64,000 nucleotides of DNA from Moorella sp. Hama-1 (GCF_023734095.1 NZ_AP024620.1:182501-246500), one strand, 5' to 3'. Shown: positions 26,437-35,834, counted from the stretch's first letter. Numbers and translations are program-made. Notes: generated by a model from the sequence alone, not told the origin.

Positions 26437-28347
26437 TTGTCACGCTGGCGTTACCAGCCACTGCTGTGGATGGTAGTGATCATTGCCACCCTGGCGGCCG
26501 GGATAGTGCTCACGAACAGGGTCCGCTTGGAGGAAGCCAATAAGACGGTAACCCTGGCGGTGGACTTCCAGCAGGTGCAGAAACTGGCCCAGTGGAGTGG
26601 TTTGAATACCAGGGAAGTTTTGGACCGCCTGCAGCAGGAGGGCGTCAACGCCGTCCTGTTTAAGGAACAGACCATCGATGACCTCCTGCCGCGGGCCTGG
26701 GTCGAAGGGGGGCCCCAGGCGGCCCTCACCCTGCCGGCCCTGGGCCGGGAGGTACGGCCGGAATACACCTATATCCTGACCCGGGACCGGAACCTGGCGG
26801 CACGCCTGGAGTTGCAGCTGGAAAACAAGATTACCGGCCAGATCCAGGTGCTGACTGCCGGTGACGTTACCGCCCTGGGCGTTCCCCTGGCGGCGGCGGA
26901 GTTAAAGGAGGTGGGCCTGGGCTTCCCGGCCCGGGAAATGGCCACAGTCAGGGAGCTGGGGATGTTCGTTGTTCCCCAGGTCAGGCAGTGGTACGGTGCC
27001 AATCCGGTCACCCTGGCAGCTACCCTGCGGCCCCTCATGGCCTACCGGGATAGTATCGCTGCTCTGCTTTTTAATGATAAAGACCTCCCCGGTTATCCCC
27101 GTTACCTCTCTAACCTGGCAGCCCAGGTAGAGCAGCTAGGGGTACCCATTGGCCTCATTGAGTTTTCACCCCAGCAGGGGCTAAACCAGCTGGCCATGCT
27201 CCTGGAGAAAAGGGCCATTCGGGTGCATAGTATCAGCGCCGGTGAAATGGACACCATGGCCCCGGCAGCGGCCCTGGAACGTCTGGACCTGGCGGCCCGG
27301 GAAAGGAATGTGCGCCTGTTGATTGTCCGCTTCAAATTTAACCCGGGATCGAGGGGCTGGTTAGAGGAAAATCTCCAGTATGTGGGAGTCGTTAGTAAAA
27401 TGCTGGCGGCCGATGGTTTGGCCATCGGCCGGGCCCAGCCTTTTGCTCCTTTTCCTTACTCGCGGTTATGGGTGTTCCTGATCGGCCTGGGGGTGCTGTC
27501 CGCCGGGGTGCTGTTATTTGGGGAACTGGGCCTGCCGCAGGTCGGCCTGATCCTGGGTCTCCTGGGCGTCCTGGCCTGGACGGGGGCCCTGGGGCTGAAC
27601 CACCAGGTACTCCTGGCCCGTAAGGTCATGGCCCTGGGGGCGGCCGTCATCTTCCCCACCCTGGCTATGCTCACGGCCTGGTCGCCGGAGGGTCGTAGTT
27701 TAAGGACGAGCCTGACCATTTTAATAAGCACGGCCTTGATCTCCCTGCTGGGGGCGGTGGCCATCGCCGCCATCCTGGCGGACAATACCTTTATCCTCAA
27801 GATTAATGAGTTCAGCGGCGTTAAAATCGCCTTTATCGTGCCCCTGGTTATCTTTACCCTGGCGGTTATTATCCGGCAGGAAGGACGGCGTACTGCTGCC
27901 ACCCTTCAAGGCTGGCTCGATGCCAATCTGACCCTAAAGCTGGTACTCGTGGCTGTGGTGGTGGCTGCCGCCGGCCTGGTTTATATCAGCCGCAGTGGCA
28001 ATGAAGGGGTCGGCCTTTTACCCTTCGAAGGCCAGATGCGTTCCTTCCTGGGCAATGCCTTGCTGGCCCGGCCGCGGACCAAGGAGTTCCTCCTGGGTTA
28101 TCCCTTCCTGCTCCTGAGTCTGACCCTGGGCTACCGGCACCGGTACCTGCTCCTGTGGCTCCTGGGCCTGGTGGGGCAGATCTCCCTGGTTAACACCTAC
28201 TGCCACATTCACATCCCCTTCCTGATTTCTTTGTTCAGGACCTTTAACGGCCTCTGGCTGGGCCTGATCCTGGGTTTAGTACTGGTAATCCTGGTAAGAC
28301 TGGGGCGGAGATTTATAGGGAGGTACAGGGCATGGCCCGGGCAGTAA
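26437..28347 (+). CDS. DUF5693 membrane protein
   Basis: The protein has about 636 residues. An N-terminal anchor (LLWMVVIIATLAAGIVL) leads to a large extracytoplasmic domain of about 300 residues, followed by roughly eight C-terminal membrane segments. This matches DUF5693, which in spore-forming Firmicutes usually sits directly before csaB, as here with a 16-bp overlap. A role in making or exporting the cell-wall polymer that holds the S-layer is inferred from that context. TTG 26437 was preferred because GAAGAAGGGA precedes it; TTG 26404 is the alternative. Confidence 0.78.
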   Translation: MSRWRYQPLLWMVVIIATLAAGIVLTNRVRLEEANKTVTLAVDFQQVQKLAQWSGLNTREVLDRLQQEGVNAVLFKEQTIDDLLPRAWVEGGPQAALTLPALGREVRPEYTYILTRDRNLAARLELQLENKITGQIQVLTAGDVTALGVPLAAAELKEVGLGFPAREMATVRELGMFVVPQVRQWYGANPVTLAATLRPLMAYRDSIAALLFNDKDLPGYPRYLSNLAAQVEQLGVPIGLIEFSPQQGLNQLAMLLEKRAIRVHSISAGEMDTMAPAAALERLDLAARERNVRLLIVRFKFNPGSRGWLEENLQYVGVVSKMLAADGLAIGRAQPFAPFPYSRLWVFLIGLGVLSAGVLLFGELGLPQVGLILGLLGVLAWTGALGLNHQVLLARKVMALGAAVIFPTLAMLTAWSPEGRSLRTSLTILISTALISLLGAVAIAAILADNTFILKINEFSGVKIAFIVPLVIFTLAVIIRQEGRRTAATLQGWLDANLTLKLVLVAVVVAAAGLVYISRSGNEGVGLLPFEGQMRSFLGNALLARPRTKEFLLGYPFLLLSLTLGYRHRYLLLWLLGLVGQISLVNTYCHIHIPFLISLFRTFNGLWLGLILGLVLVILVRLGRRFIGRYRAWPGQ

Positions 28348-29414
28348 TATCCGGCTACTACGGCTTCCAGAATGCCGGTGACGAGGCCGTCCTCTACAGT
28401 ATTATCGCGGCCTTGAGGGACCTGGCCCCGGACCTGGAGCTCACCGTCCTCTCCCACAACCCGGCGCAGACGGCGGCCAATTTCCAGGTCCAGGCAGTTG
28501 ATCGCTGGCGGCTGGCCCGGGTGGCCGGGGCCATCCGCCGGGCCGACCTGGTTATCAGCGGCGGCGGCAGCCTCTTTCAGGATGTTACCGGGCCCAAAAG
28601 CCTGCTTTATTACCTGGGCATAGTTCTTCTGGCCCGTTTATGGCGCAAACCGGTTGTTATCTACGCCCAGGGGCTGGGGCCTTTGCAGCGCCGCTGGAGC
28701 CGCTGGTTGACGGGCCGGGTATTAAATAAGGTCCAGTTGATCACCCTGCGGGACAGTGAGTCGCGGCAGCTCCTGGAGGAGCTGGGGGTCAGGCACCCCC
28801 CGGTCTACGTCACGGCCGACCCGGTCCTGGGCCTGGACCCCGGAGCTATGGATTTGCAGCCCGGCTTTGCTAAATGGGAGCAGCTGGAACTTACCGGACC
28901 GGTGGTGGGGATCTCCGTGCGTTCCTGGCCGGGAGCCGGGGAGTGCTGGCCGTCCCTGGCCCGGGTGGCAGACGACCTGGTTGCCGGCGGGTGGCAGGTT
29001 TTATTTTTGCCCTTGCATTTTCCCGCCGATGTCGACGCCTGCCGCCAGGTAGCCCGGCTGATGCATAACCCGGTGGTTATTTTGAAAGAAAACCTGGACC
29101 TTCCTACCCTGATGGGCCTTACCGGCCGGCTGCAATTTCTGATAGGCATGCGACTCCACGCCCTCATCCTGGCGGCGGTTATGGGGGTGCCTTTTCTGGC
29201 CCTGCCCTATGACCCCAAGGTAGCGGCCCTGGCCCGGATGATGGAGCAGCCGGCGACGGGATACCTGGCGGGGATCAGTTATACCGGCCTGGGGGCGGCC
29301 GTCAAGGCAGCCCTGGCCAATCGGGAGGAACACGCCCGGCGGGTGCAGGTCGCAGCGGCCGAGCTCCGGCCCCGGGCCCTGGATACCGCCCGTTTGACGC
29401 TAGAATACTGGTGA
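28332..29414 (+). CDS. csaB: Polysaccharide pyruvyl transferase CsaB
   Basis: The 360-residue protein begins MARAVISGYYGFQNAGDEAV and contains SGGGSLFQDVTG and YAQGLGP, the CsaB/WcaK-type pyruvyltransferase marks. It adds ketal pyruvate to the secondary cell-wall polymer, creating the ligand for SLH-domain proteins. ATG 28332 has GGGAGG ahead and overlaps the DUF5693 gene. murJ follows after 33 bp. An SLH fragment exists at 10066-10214, but no intact SLH gene is in this window. Confidence 0.93.
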   Translation: MARAVISGYYGFQNAGDEAVLYSIIAALRDLAPDLELTVLSHNPAQTAANFQVQAVDRWRLARVAGAIRRADLVISGGGSLFQDVTGPKSLLYYLGIVLLARLWRKPVVIYAQGLGPLQRRWSRWLTGRVLNKVQLITLRDSESRQLLEELGVRHPPVYVTADPVLGLDPGAMDLQPGFAKWEQLELTGPVVGISVRSWPGAGECWPSLARVADDLVAGGWQVLFLPLHFPADVDACRQVARLMHNPVVILKENLDLPTLMGLTGRLQFLIGMRLHALILAAVMGVPFLALPYDPKVAALARMMEQPATGYLAGISYTGLGAAVKAALANREEHARRVQVAAAELRPRALDTARLTLEYW

Positions 29415-29447
29415 AAGGAGTAAGGGGCTGATTTTTGGCCCTGTCCT

Positions 29448-31049
29448 ATGGCAGTTGCAAATGATGGTAAACTTACCCGGGGCCCCGAGGGGACACCGGT
29501 AGCCCGTATGGCCCGGGCCGCGGGTATAGTACTGGTTTTAAACCTCTTGAGCCGGGTGCTGGGCTTTGTACGCGATGCCAGTATCGCCGCCCGTTTCGGT
29601 GCCGGGCCGGCTACAGACGCCTACCTGGTGGCTTATACCATACCCTTCTTCCTCCAGACTATCCTGGGAATGGCCTTTGTCACGGTAATGGTCCCGGTAG
29701 TAACCACCTACCTGGTTCGGGGCGACCGTGACCAGGGCTGGGCCGTGGCCAGCGCCGTAGGCAACTGGACGGCCCTGATCCTGGGCGTATTAACGGTAGT
29801 AGGTTTGGGCCTGGCGCCCTGGCTGGTCCGAATTATGGCCCCGGGCTTCCCGGAGCCGGTCTTTGGCCTGACGGTAAAGCTGACCCGGATCATGTTCCTT
29901 TCCCTGGCCTTCATGGGCACGGGTATGCTGGTCAGCGGTATTTTAAACGCCGGCTATATCTTTACCTCCCCGGCCCTGGCACCGGCGGTGAGCAACCTGG
30001 TCATCATCGCCACGGTGGTCTTTGCCGGTTCTACCTTTGGGATTACCGGCCTGGCGGTGGGTACGGTCCTGAGCTTTGTCGCCTACCTGTTAATCCAGCT
30101 GCCCGACCTGCCGCGGTTGCACTTCCACTATACCATGCACCTGATGGCCGGGCACCCGGCCGTCCGGCAGATCGGCCGCCACCTTCTGCCGGTGTGCTTC
30201 AGCCTGGCGGTAGTCCAGCTCTACCTGGCGACGAACCGTTTTTTTGCCTCCAACCTGGCAGCGGGGAGTATCACCGCCCTGGACTTCGCCAATCGCCTGG
30301 TCAGCCTGCCCCTGGGGGTCTTTGTCGCCAGCGTTACCACCGCCATCTTTCCCTCCCTGGCCGAGCAGGCGGCCCTGAATGACCGCCGGGAAATGGCCCA
30401 TTTAACCGACCGGGGTCTGGGACTGGTGGCCCTGACAATTTTACCGGCGGCAGCCGGCCTGATCGCCCTGCGGGTGCCCCTGGTGCAGCTGGTCTTCCAG
30501 CGGGGCGCCTTTGACCCCAGGGCTACGGCCATGACGGCGACGGCGGTACTCTTTTATGCCGTCGGCCTCCTGGCCCAGGCCATGCACCCCATCCTCACCC
30601 GGGCTTTTTACGCCCTCCAGGATGTGGTCGTACCGGTAGTCACCGGGATCCTGTCGGTGGGCTTGAATATCCTTTTCAGTTATCTCCTGGCGCCGCGCCT
30701 GGGACACGGCGGCCTGGCCCTGGCTAATTCCCTGGCTGCCAGCATCTATGCTTTGATGCTCTACCTGGCCCTCTACCGCCGCCTGCCGGAACTAAAGGCC
30801 GCGGTCCTGGTGAATACCATGGCGCGCATTGCCTTGGCGGCCCTGGGGATGGGTGTCCTGGTCTGGCTGGCCGGGGCCGGCTGGCATGTTTTTACCTGGT
30901 CGCGGTCGTTGCTGGGCCTGCTGGTGCGGATTATGTTCTTGATGGGCGGTGGGGTGCTGGTCTTCTGGGCCCTGGCCCGCTGCCTTAAGGTTGAAGAAGT
31001 AAGCTTTATCAGCGCCATGATCCGGCGGCGGCTACAGCGGGTTTTCTGA
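29448..31049 (+). CDS. murJ: Lipid II flippase MurJ/MviN family
   Basis: The 533-residue polytopic protein has about 14 membrane segments and MVF-family signatures: LLSRVLGFVRDASIAARFG near residue 35, FFLQTILGMAF, and AMHPILTRAFYALQD in the second half. It moves lipid-linked peptidoglycan precursor, or a related lipid-linked glycan, across the membrane. Because it is coupled to csaB it could serve the pyruvylated polymer instead. ATG 29448 lacks a close Shine-Dalgarno; AAAGGAG is about 28 bases upstream, so the true start is uncertain. Confidence 0.9.
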   Translation: MAVANDGKLTRGPEGTPVARMARAAGIVLVLNLLSRVLGFVRDASIAARFGAGPATDAYLVAYTIPFFLQTILGMAFVTVMVPVVTTYLVRGDRDQGWAVASAVGNWTALILGVLTVVGLGLAPWLVRIMAPGFPEPVFGLTVKLTRIMFLSLAFMGTGMLVSGILNAGYIFTSPALAPAVSNLVIIATVVFAGSTFGITGLAVGTVLSFVAYLLIQLPDLPRLHFHYTMHLMAGHPAVRQIGRHLLPVCFSLAVVQLYLATNRFFASNLAAGSITALDFANRLVSLPLGVFVASVTTAIFPSLAEQAALNDRREMAHLTDRGLGLVALTILPAAAGLIALRVPLVQLVFQRGAFDPRATAMTATAVLFYAVGLLAQAMHPILTRAFYALQDVVVPVVTGILSVGLNILFSYLLAPRLGHGGLALANSLAASIYALMLYLALYRRLPELKAAVLVNTMARIALAALGMGVLVWLAGAGWHVFTWSRSLLGLLVRIMFLMGGGVLVFWALARCLKVEEVSFISAMIRRRLQRVF

Positions 31050-31233
31050 AGGCGCCTGCCGGGCATGTTGGTAGCGCTCCAATTGCGGCGGGTATACAGG
31101 CGTCACTCTGCCTGGCCGCCAGGACGGATCCGGGGCGACGCTTTTTTTCCGGATGGCAGGAATAAAGCGACAAATGGCGAATATAGTTAATACTATTGAG
31201 CCAGAACCATGTTATATTAAGCGGAGTGGCGTC

Positions 31234-31665
31234 ATGGATTGGAACGCTATCCAGGGGATCCTGCCCCACCGTTATCCCTTCCTCCTGGTGGATCGCATCC
31301 TGGAGGTGGAAGCGGGCCGGCGGGCCGTAGGACAGAAAAACGTCAGCGGCAACGAATGGTATTTTAGCGGTCATTTTCCCGGACAAGCGGTCATGCCCGG
31401 GGTATTAATCATGGAGGCCCTGGCCCAGGTCGGGGCAGTGGCCCTCCTCAGCCTGCCGGATTTCCAGGGCCGGGTGGCCCTTTTCGGCGGGATGGATCGG
31501 GTTCGTTTTCGTCGCCAGGTAATCCCCGGCGATGTTTTGCGACTGGAAACAGAGATTATGAAGCTCAAAGGCCGGGTCGGCAAGGGCTACGGCCGGGCCC
31601 TGGTGGGGGAGGAACTGGCTGCTGAAGGCGAACTCCTTTTCGCCGTGGGTGATAGAATCGAGTAG
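31234..31665 (+). CDS. fabZ: 3-hydroxyacyl-ACP dehydratase FabZ
   Basis: The 143-residue hot-dog-fold enzyme removes water from 3-hydroxyacyl-ACP in fatty-acid elongation. [11 protein letters not shown] and the catalytic segment [20 protein letters not shown], with active His and Glu, are clear. ATG 31234 was chosen because GGAGTG is nearby and homologues start at [15 protein letters not shown]; an upstream ATG at 31153 would add an unlikely leader. It is followed closely by a sugar-phosphate transferase gene. Confidence 0.94.
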   Translation: MDWNAIQGILPHRYPFLLVDRILEVEAGRRAVGQKNVSGNEWYFSGHFPGQAVMPGVLIMEALAQVGAVALLSLPDFQGRVALFGGMDRVRFRRQVIPGDVLRLETEIMKLKGRVGKGYGRALVGEELAAEGELLFAVGDRIE

Positions 31666-31682
31666 TAAAGGAGGAACCGCAG

Positions 31683-32732
31683 GTGGATATCCTGGCCCTG
31701 GCATTAGCCGGGATAGTTAGCTTTTTATTGACACCTTTACTCTGCCGCTTGGCTCCCCGCCTGGGAGCCGTTGATAAACCCAACGCCCGTAAAATTCACC
31801 ATACCCTTATGCCCCGCTTGGGCGGGGTGGCCATTTATGCCGGGTTTTTGGCGGCCTACTGGCTGGGAGGCGCCCATTTCCGGGAATACCCGGGCCTCCT
31901 CCTCGCCGGGAGCTTTATCATAGTGGTGGGCATAATCGATGATATTCGCTCCCTGAGCCCCTGGATGAAACTCCTGGGACAGATCGTGGCCGCAGCCATC
32001 CTGGTGGCCTACGGCGTCCGGGTGGATTTCCTCACCAACCCCTTTAACGGCCTGGTTATCCTCGGTAAGATGGCCATACCGGTAACTATCCTCTGGCTGG
32101 TGGGGGTCACTAACGCCCTGAACCTGGTGGATGGCCTGGACGGGCTGGCGGCTGGTACCTCCCTCATAGCCGCTGTGACCATTGCCGTGGTAGCCTGGTT
32201 CAACGGTGAATTTGTAGTGGCCTTTCTCTCCCTGGCCCTGGCGGCGGCCACCCTGGGATTCCTGCCCTTCAACTTTCACCCGGCCCGCATCTTTATGGGC
32301 GACAGTGGTTCCATGTTCCTGGGCTTTAACCTGGCGGCTCTGGCTACCATTGGCCTGACTAAGAGTGCTACAATTATATCCCTTTTTATCCCGGTAATAA
32401 TCCTGGGGTTGCCCATCCTGGACACCCTTTTTGCCATTATCCGTCGTTTCCTCAACCACCGGCCTATCTTTGCTCCGGATAAGGGGCATCTGCACCACCG
32501 TTTGCTGGCCCAGGGCTGGAGCCAGCGCCAGGCAGTGGGCATCATCTACCTGGTTGATGCCTGCCTGGGGGGGAGCGCCATCCTCCTCAGCCGGGTAGCT
32601 ACAGATCAGGGTGTGCTAATCCTGGTGGGCCTGGCAGTGATTATCCTGGTGGGTGGCGATAAAGTGGGGATTATCGGCCGGGGCGGCCTGACCAGGGCCA
32701 AAGCCCGGCATAATACCCTGCATATGTTCTAG
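31683..32732 (+). CDS. Undecaprenyl-phosphate GlcNAc-1-phosphate transferase family (TagO/WecA)
   Basis: The 349-residue protein has about ten membrane segments. Family motifs are DKPNARKIHHTLMPRLGG, GIIDDIRSLSPWMKLLGQ with paired aspartates, NALNLVDGLDGLAAG, and HPARIFMGDSGSMFLGF. It starts synthesis of wall-linked glycans by loading a sugar phosphate on undecaprenyl phosphate. It plausibly begins the polymer that CsaB modifies. GTG 31683 follows AAGGAGG. The terminator at 32763 follows. Confidence 0.92.
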   Translation: MDILALALAGIVSFLLTPLLCRLAPRLGAVDKPNARKIHHTLMPRLGGVAIYAGFLAAYWLGGAHFREYPGLLLAGSFIIVVGIIDDIRSLSPWMKLLGQIVAAAILVAYGVRVDFLTNPFNGLVILGKMAIPVTILWLVGVTNALNLVDGLDGLAAGTSLIAAVTIAVVAWFNGEFVVAFLSLALAAATLGFLPFNFHPARIFMGDSGSMFLGFNLAALATIGLTKSATIISLFIPVIILGLPILDTLFAIIRRFLNHRPIFAPDKGHLHHRLLAQGWSQRQAVGIIYLVDACLGGSAILLSRVATDQGVLILVGLAVIILVGGDKVGIIGRGGLTRAKARHNTLHMF

Positions 32733-32762
32733 CCAGGTAGACACCTGTACCGGCAGGAAGTG

Positions 32763-32792
32763 GCCGCAGTCTTTTTGACTGCGGCCTTTTTG
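32763..32792 (+). terminator. Intrinsic terminator
   Basis: GGCCGCAGTC and GACTGCGGCC form a 10-bp stem with loop TTTT, followed by TTTTTG. It ends the fabZ/tagO-like transcript. Confidence 0.9.
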
Positions 32793-32855
32793 CATTTATG
32801 GCGTCCCAGGGGAAATAATACAGGAAGGAAATCTGCCCGGAACGGGGGTTTAGGA

Positions 32856-32951
32856 ATGCGCGACCTGCTAATTGAGGGCCTTTTAATCCTGGCCTTTATC
32901 GTAGCCGGCACCGGCCTGCTTTTTTACCTGCACAAGCGGGAGTTACTATAA
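32856..32951 (+). CDS. Small single-pass membrane peptide
   Basis: A 31-residue frame, MRDLLIEGLLILAFIVAGTG then LLFYLHKRELL, is mostly one hydrophobic helix with a basic end. A GGGGGTTTAGGA purine tract stands before ATG 32856. It lies alone between a terminator and the DUF421 gene 45 bp downstream, so it may be a leader or partner peptide of that membrane protein. No family is recognised. Confidence 0.45.
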   Translation: MRDLLIEGLLILAFIVAGTGLLFYLHKRELL

Positions 32952-32995
32952 CCCGTTACAGCAGGAATCTTTTTTCGGAAGGGGAGGTATTACCC

Positions 32996-33757
32996 GTGAA
33001 ATTCCTGGAGGTATTTCTCCAGACAGTCCTGGCCTTTTTTGCCATCCTGGTATATACTCGTATCCTGGGTAAGCAACAGATTGGCCAGCTGACCTTTTTC
33101 GAGTATATCAATGGCATTACCTTTGGCAGCATCGCAGCCGTCCTGGCTACCGATACGGCCCCCAACCAGACCTGGATGCACTTCCTGGGTTTAACCCTCT
33201 TTGCCTTCTTTACCTGGGTAGCCGGTTACGCCGCCCTGGTGAGCCGGCCGGCGCGCAAGTTAATCTCCGGCGAACCGACGGTGGTAGTTCACAACGGCAA
33301 AATTTTGGAGGAAAACATGAAAAAGATGCGGTATAATTTTGATGAACTGGCCATGCAGCTGCGGCAAAAAAATGTCTTTGATATTGCCGACGTTGAATAT
33401 GCTATTATGGAGCCCGACGGGGACCTGAGCGTCTTGCTGAAGTCCCAGAAACGGCCCCTTACGCCGGCCGACCTGCAACTGCCCACGAAGTACGAGGGGG
33501 TGGCCACCGAGTTAATAGAAGACGGGGAGGTTCTTTTCCAGAACCTGGAACAAAACCACCTGGATGAAAAATGGCTCATCCAGCAGCTCCAGGCCCAGGG
33601 GGTCCAGGATATCAGCCAGGTTGACTATGCTGTCCTCCGGAGTAACGGTTCCCTTTACGTCAACTGCAAGGAAGACGACATTATCAACCCGGTAGATATC
33701 ACCGACGCCCCGGAAAGCCCGGTGAAGACGGAGAAGGAAGAACAGGACCGGCCCTGA
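32996..33757 (+). CDS. DUF421 (YetF/YcaP-like) membrane protein
   Basis: The 253-residue protein has three N-terminal membrane segments (LQTVLAFFAILVYTRILGK, FFEYINGITFGSIAAVLA, LGLTLFAFFTWVAGYAAL) and a cytoplasmic DUF421 domain with KMRYNFDELAMQLRQKNVFD and VEYAIMEPDGDLSVLLKS. A repeat of that half-domain (DEKWLIQQLQAQGVQDISQV) follows, then an acidic tail. Such proteins are common in spore formers, with no settled function. GTG 32996 follows GGGGAGG. Confidence 0.85.
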   Translation: MKFLEVFLQTVLAFFAILVYTRILGKQQIGQLTFFEYINGITFGSIAAVLATDTAPNQTWMHFLGLTLFAFFTWVAGYAALVSRPARKLISGEPTVVVHNGKILEENMKKMRYNFDELAMQLRQKNVFDIADVEYAIMEPDGDLSVLLKSQKRPLTPADLQLPTKYEGVATELIEDGEVLFQNLEQNHLDEKWLIQQLQAQGVQDISQVDYAVLRSNGSLYVNCKEDDIINPVDITDAPESPVKTEKEEQDRP

Positions 33758-33761
33758 CCAG

Positions 33762-34112
33762 ACGCCCTTTAGGAGGCTGCCGCCCTCGCCAACGAACAAT
33801 GAAAATGTAGGTTGAGGCAAGGGCTGGCGAGTACAGGTGGAAGGCGACTTGGTTCGAGGCGCAGAGCAAACTCAGCGAAGCCGAAGCGAGGCGGCGGTGA
33901 ACGGGATGGGGATCGGAACGTAAATTGAGGAACGAAGAGTTCCGCTCCCCGCTGCGGTTATTCAAAGAGATATAGCCGAGCCACCCCCGCCGCTTAAGCA
34001 ACTGAGCGCTAAGTTTGCTCGCCGAGAACCACAGAGCCTGGAGACCTGTACCGCCAGCCCCGCAGCGGTTACTGTAAGTTACAACTATTTTTGGTAGAAG
34101 TCTATTTTCGGA
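33762..34112 (+). repeat. Family C element interrupted by family B copy B3
   Basis: The outer parts (33762-33821 and 34060-34112) match the uninterrupted family C copies near 51978 and 52940. The 238-bp core (33822-34059) is family B, with ends GGCTGGCGAGTACAGG and CCTGTACCGCCAGCC. It is the reverse complement of copy B1. So a B element appears nested in a C element. The right edge of C reads TCTATTTTCGGAGGAG and runs directly into the family A copy A4. Confidence 0.8.
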
Positions 34113-34252
34113 GGAGCCCCTCATGACGGCATACCGCCGCCAGCGAACGGGAGAAATGAGAGGCAAGGCTTTAATCTGAAACTGGCGCAGCCAGTTTCGA
34201 CAAGCCTCCCACCTCTCACCTCCCACCTCACACATCTCATTTCGAAGGAGGT
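34105..34252 (+). repeat. Family A repeat, copy A4
   Basis: CGGAGGAG is followed by ATG 34123, which opens an 18-codon frame ending at TGA 34177-34179. The purine arm and palindrome 34178-34198 come next, then the pyrimidine arm (34204-34240) and TTTCGAAGGAGG. The last element is the nearest Shine-Dalgarno-like site for the phosphohexomutase gene. The whole 33758-34264 gap is made of repeats. Confidence 0.85.
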
Positions 34253-34264
34253 TTGCAGCACTTT

Positions 34265-35680
34265 ATGCCCATCAAATTTGGTACCGATGGCTGGCGCGCC
34301 ATCATCGCCGACGAGTTTACCTTTACCAACGTCCGCCTGGTGACCCAGGCTACGGCCAATTACCTGCTCCAGGAGAACGGTCCCCGGCAGCTCATCATTG
34401 GTTACGACAACCGCTTCCTGGCGCCAGAATTCGCACGTAGCGTGGCCGAGGTCCTGACGGCCAACGGCTTTACCGTCTACCTGCCGTCCCGCTCCGTGCC
34501 TACTCCGGTGACAGCCTGGGCCATTAAGAAATACGGTGCTGCCGGGGCCTTGATGCTCACCGCCAGCCATAATCCCCCTGAGTACTGCGGCCTGAAGTTT
34601 ATTCCCGAGTACGCCGGGCCGGCACTCCCAGAGACGACCTCTGCCATAGAAAGGGAGATCGCCGCTGTCGGGGCCGGGGGCGAGGTCAAGACCCTGGACC
34701 TGGATACAGCCCTGGGTAGGGGGGTGGTCCGGGAACTGGAACCGGCAGGGGATTACCGGGAGTATCTGCGGGGCTTGATTGACGTTGAGACCCTTCGTAG
34801 AGCTGCTTTAAAGGTTGTCGTCGACCCCCTCTACGGGGCCGGGATCGGCTACCTGGAGGATTTCCTGCGGGAGGCCGGCTGCCAGGTCGAGGTTATACAT
34901 AATCACCGTGACCCCCTTTTCGGTGGCGCCCTGCCCGATCCCAGCGCCCGGGGCCTGGAAGAATTAAGCCGGCGGGTCCGGGAGACAGGTGCCCACCTGG
35001 GCCTGGCCCTGGACGGCGATGCCGACCGGTTCGGGGTTGTGGATGGGGACGGGACTTACCTGACGGCCAACCAGATCCTGTACCTCGTCCTGGCCCATCT
35101 GGTACTGGACCGGCAATATAGCGGGCCGGTAGCGCGGACGGTAGCCACCACCCATAACCTGGATCTCCTGGCCCGGGCCCACGACCTGGAGGTAATTGAG
35201 ACCCCGGTGGGTTTCAAGTATATCGGGGCGGCCTTGCGGGAAAAGAGTTGTATCCTGGGGGGTGAAGAGAGCGGGGGCTTAAGCATCCGGGGGCATATCC
35301 CGGAGAAGGACGGCATTCTGGCGACGGCCCTGGTGGCCGAACTGCGGGCTGTTCAGGACCGCAGCCTGGGGGCGATTCTGGGGGATTTACAGTCGCGTTA
35401 CGGGCAGCTGGTTAACCAGCGCCTGGACCTCAAGGTAGATCCGGCTACCAAAGAGCGGGTCCTCCAGGAATTACCCGGTTTTGCCCCGGCCAAGGTGGCC
35501 GGTATACCGGTCACCAGTCGCCTGACGGTGGACGGAGTCAGACTGACCCTGGCTGACGGCAGTTGGGTCCTGCTGCGACCCTCGGGCACCGAACCCCTCC
35601 TGCGCCTTTATGCGGAGGCGCCCGATGGCGAGCGCCTCCGTCAAATACAACAGGATATAACTACAGCCCTCAGGATTTAA
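34265..35680 (+). CDS. Phosphoglucomutase / phosphomannomutase family protein
   Basis: The 471-residue alpha-D-phosphohexomutase has the usual loops in order: KFGTDGWRA at the N terminus, the phosphoserine loop LTASHNPPEYCGLK (about 99-112), the metal loop ALDGDADRFGVVD, the sugar loop GGEESGGLS, and the phosphate loop RPSGTEPLLRLY. It converts hexose-1- and 6-phosphates for glycan or glycogen precursors; the exact sugar cannot be told. ATG 34265 fits homologues but lies 14 bases after GGAGG, while TTG 34253 lies too near it. Confidence 0.9.
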   Translation: MPIKFGTDGWRAIIADEFTFTNVRLVTQATANYLLQENGPRQLIIGYDNRFLAPEFARSVAEVLTANGFTVYLPSRSVPTPVTAWAIKKYGAAGALMLTASHNPPEYCGLKFIPEYAGPALPETTSAIEREIAAVGAGGEVKTLDLDTALGRGVVRELEPAGDYREYLRGLIDVETLRRAALKVVVDPLYGAGIGYLEDFLREAGCQVEVIHNHRDPLFGGALPDPSARGLEELSRRVRETGAHLGLALDGDADRFGVVDGDGTYLTANQILYLVLAHLVLDRQYSGPVARTVATTHNLDLLARAHDLEVIETPVGFKYIGAALREKSCILGGEESGGLSIRGHIPEKDGILATALVAELRAVQDRSLGAILGDLQSRYGQLVNQRLDLKVDPATKERVLQELPGFAPAKVAGIPVTSRLTVDGVRLTLADGSWVLLRPSGTEPLLRLYAEAPDGERLRQIQQDITTALRI

Positions 35681-35834
35681 AGTAAAAGGAGTATTCGTCG
35701 GGCGAGAGTTCCCGGTAACAATTGGGACAGAGGGAACCCCGGCCCGGGACCTCGACAGTGTTTTCCAGGCTGAGGCGCTCGATCAGGCTCAGGGAAGCGC
35801 CACAGCGCAGGCAGGCATCACCCGTTGCTACCAC
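35670..35834 (-). CDS. Small zinc-ribbon protein
   Basis: The 54-residue protein has two Cys pairs, CLRC (residues 8-11) and CPNC (about 38-41), flanking a short beta-like segment, as in a zinc ribbon. GTG 35834 was chosen because GAAGGAGG stands 8 bases upstream. Its 3' end overlaps the convergent phosphohexomutase gene by 11 bp. Function unknown. Confidence 0.65.
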   Translation of the reverse strand: MVATGDACLRCGASLSLIERLSLENTVEVPGRGSLCPNCYRELSPDEYSFYFKS

